In this document: positions 13,855 through 14,211 of the stretch, piece after piece
How positions within the stretch are numbered: the stretch's first letter is position 1
Layout: the number at the start of each line of letters is the position of its first letter
Assembly (NCBI GenBank): GCA_034437695.1
Contig: DAOTTJ010000427.1
Coordinates: forward strand, 1 to 14,211
From: Paraktedonobacter sp034437695
GTDB taxonomy: Bacteria > Chloroflexota > Ktedonobacteria > Ktedonobacterales > Ktedonobacteraceae
Length of the DNA: 14,211 nucleotides
Direction: 5' to 3'
Translations under genes and position numbers: made by a program
The notes under the pieces: model-generated
Database searches by the model: none
What the model was told of the DNA's origin: nothing
The model's input: only the letters and a program-made list of their open reading frames with translations

Positions 13855-13890
13855 GTGCATGAAATCACCCCGACATGCTTCTAAAAAATA

Positions 13891-13919
13891 TTGACGCCCC
13901 TACATTTAAACCTTACAAT
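13891..13919 (+). promoter_or_regulatory. Sigma-70-type promoter for the ROK regulator
   Basis: TTGACG (13891-13896) and TACAAT (13914-13919) are exactly 17 bases apart. The start would be near 13926, immediately ahead of a tandem repeat. Confidence 0.65.
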
Positions 13920-13928
13920 AACCAGTAC

Positions 13929-13965
13929 AATGAGTAGTATACCAAATGAGTAGTATATCAAATGA
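13929..13965 (+). promoter_or_regulatory. Tandem 16-bp operator-like repeat
   Basis: AATGAGTAGTATACCA (13929-13944) is directly followed by AATGAGTAGTATATCA (13945-13960), 15 of 16 bases identical, and then by a partial third copy (AATGA, 13961-13965). The repeat begins right after the predicted transcription start, a classic position for a repressor site. The ROK regulator downstream is the natural candidate to bind it. Confidence 0.55.
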
Positions 13966-14004
13966 AATAAAGAGGCGGGACCACCTCAGGAGTACTTTGA
14001 TTAT

Positions 14005-14211
14005 ATGAAATTCGCCAAACCGACCGCGCGAGATCTGCGCCGTATGAACCGGCAGACAGTCTTTCAGCACCTCTATTTTGACGGCCCAATGAGTCGCCAG
14101 GAACTCGGTCAACGCTCGCAATTGAGCGTGAGCACCATCGGTCATGTGATCTCTGAACTCTTTACCGAACACCTGGTCTTGGAAGCCGGGTTTGAAGAAT
14201 CGGATGGGGGG
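14005..14211 (+). CDS. ROK-family transcriptional regulator, N-terminal part (cut by window edge)
   Basis: The first 69 residues of a NagC/XylR-type repressor. The pattern is diagnostic: KPTARDLRRMNRQTVFQHLY, a PMSRQELGQRSQLSVSTIGH winged helix-turn-helix, VISELFTEHLVLEAG, then the start of the Gly-rich tail ESDGG that normally continues as GRP. The C-terminal sugar-kinase-like (ROK) domain should lie beyond the window. Such proteins repress sugar-use genes until an inducer sugar binds. The ATG at 14005 has AGGAG (13988-13992) 12 bases upstream, slightly long. The tandem repeat at 13929-13965 suggests autoregulation. Its targets may include the glycosidase genes nearby or genes downstream that cannot be seen. 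Confidence 0.88.
   Translation, partial: MKFAKPTARDLRRMNRQTVFQHLYFDGPMSRQELGQRSQLSVSTIGHVISELFTEHLVLEAGFEESDGG

Noticed and set aside
13545..13862. ORFs on both strands across the hairpin region
   Set aside because: They arise from inverted repeats read in both directions; no ribosome sites and no protein-like character.

Overview
The window looks like a chromosomal piece from a soil bacterium of the Chloroflexota, most likely class Ktedonobacteria. This is inferred, not proven. The reasons are the RWxQQEVAxRVGTT-type XRE helix-turn-helix, which I remember as greatly expanded in that class, secreted enzymes with long Thr-Pro linkers, a Bacillus-like Ogt, and moderate GC with AT-rich islands. 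I see no rRNA, tRNA, CRISPR array, or intact transposase.

Layout. (a) 1-2082: DNA-alkylation repair, with an Ogt-type methyltransferase facing an Ada/AlkA fusion that lacks its own methyltransferase domain. (b) 2152-2989: an AT-richer stretch with two small minus-strand genes, the upstream one apparently frameshifted. (c) 3183-6074: the most interesting locus. A secreted clan GH-A-like glycoside hydrolase (minus strand) is divergent from a membrane-anchored XRE regulator (plus strand). Both end in the same ~145-residue beta-rich, carbohydrate-binding-like module, just under half identical by eye. The 270-bp divergent region between them holds a long inverted repeat. (d) 6135-7602: a VOC-fold protein and an alpha/beta hydrolase. 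(e) 7704-9431: a large secreted protein of unknown function on the minus strand. (f) 9456-10388: an AT-rich stretch with a gene broken by a one-base slip in an A-rich run, plus smaller remnants. (g) 10300-11007: a papain-fold (Tox-PL-like) protein. (h) 11281-13513: a strong promoter, a long leader, and a secreted GH30 glycosidase with a ricin-type lectin domain. (i) 13574-13854: a series of hairpins. (j) 13891-14211: the promoter, a tandem operator-like repeat, and the first 69 codons of a ROK-family regulator cut by the window edge.

How it may work together: two secreted glycosidases, a surface-exposed putative sugar sensor fused to a DNA-binding domain, and a ROK sugar-responsive regulator suggest a polysaccharide-use neighbourhood. 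The working hypothesis is that the XRE-TM-module protein senses the same glycan that the neighbouring hydrolase binds through its matching module, and controls that hydrolase through the shared intergenic region.
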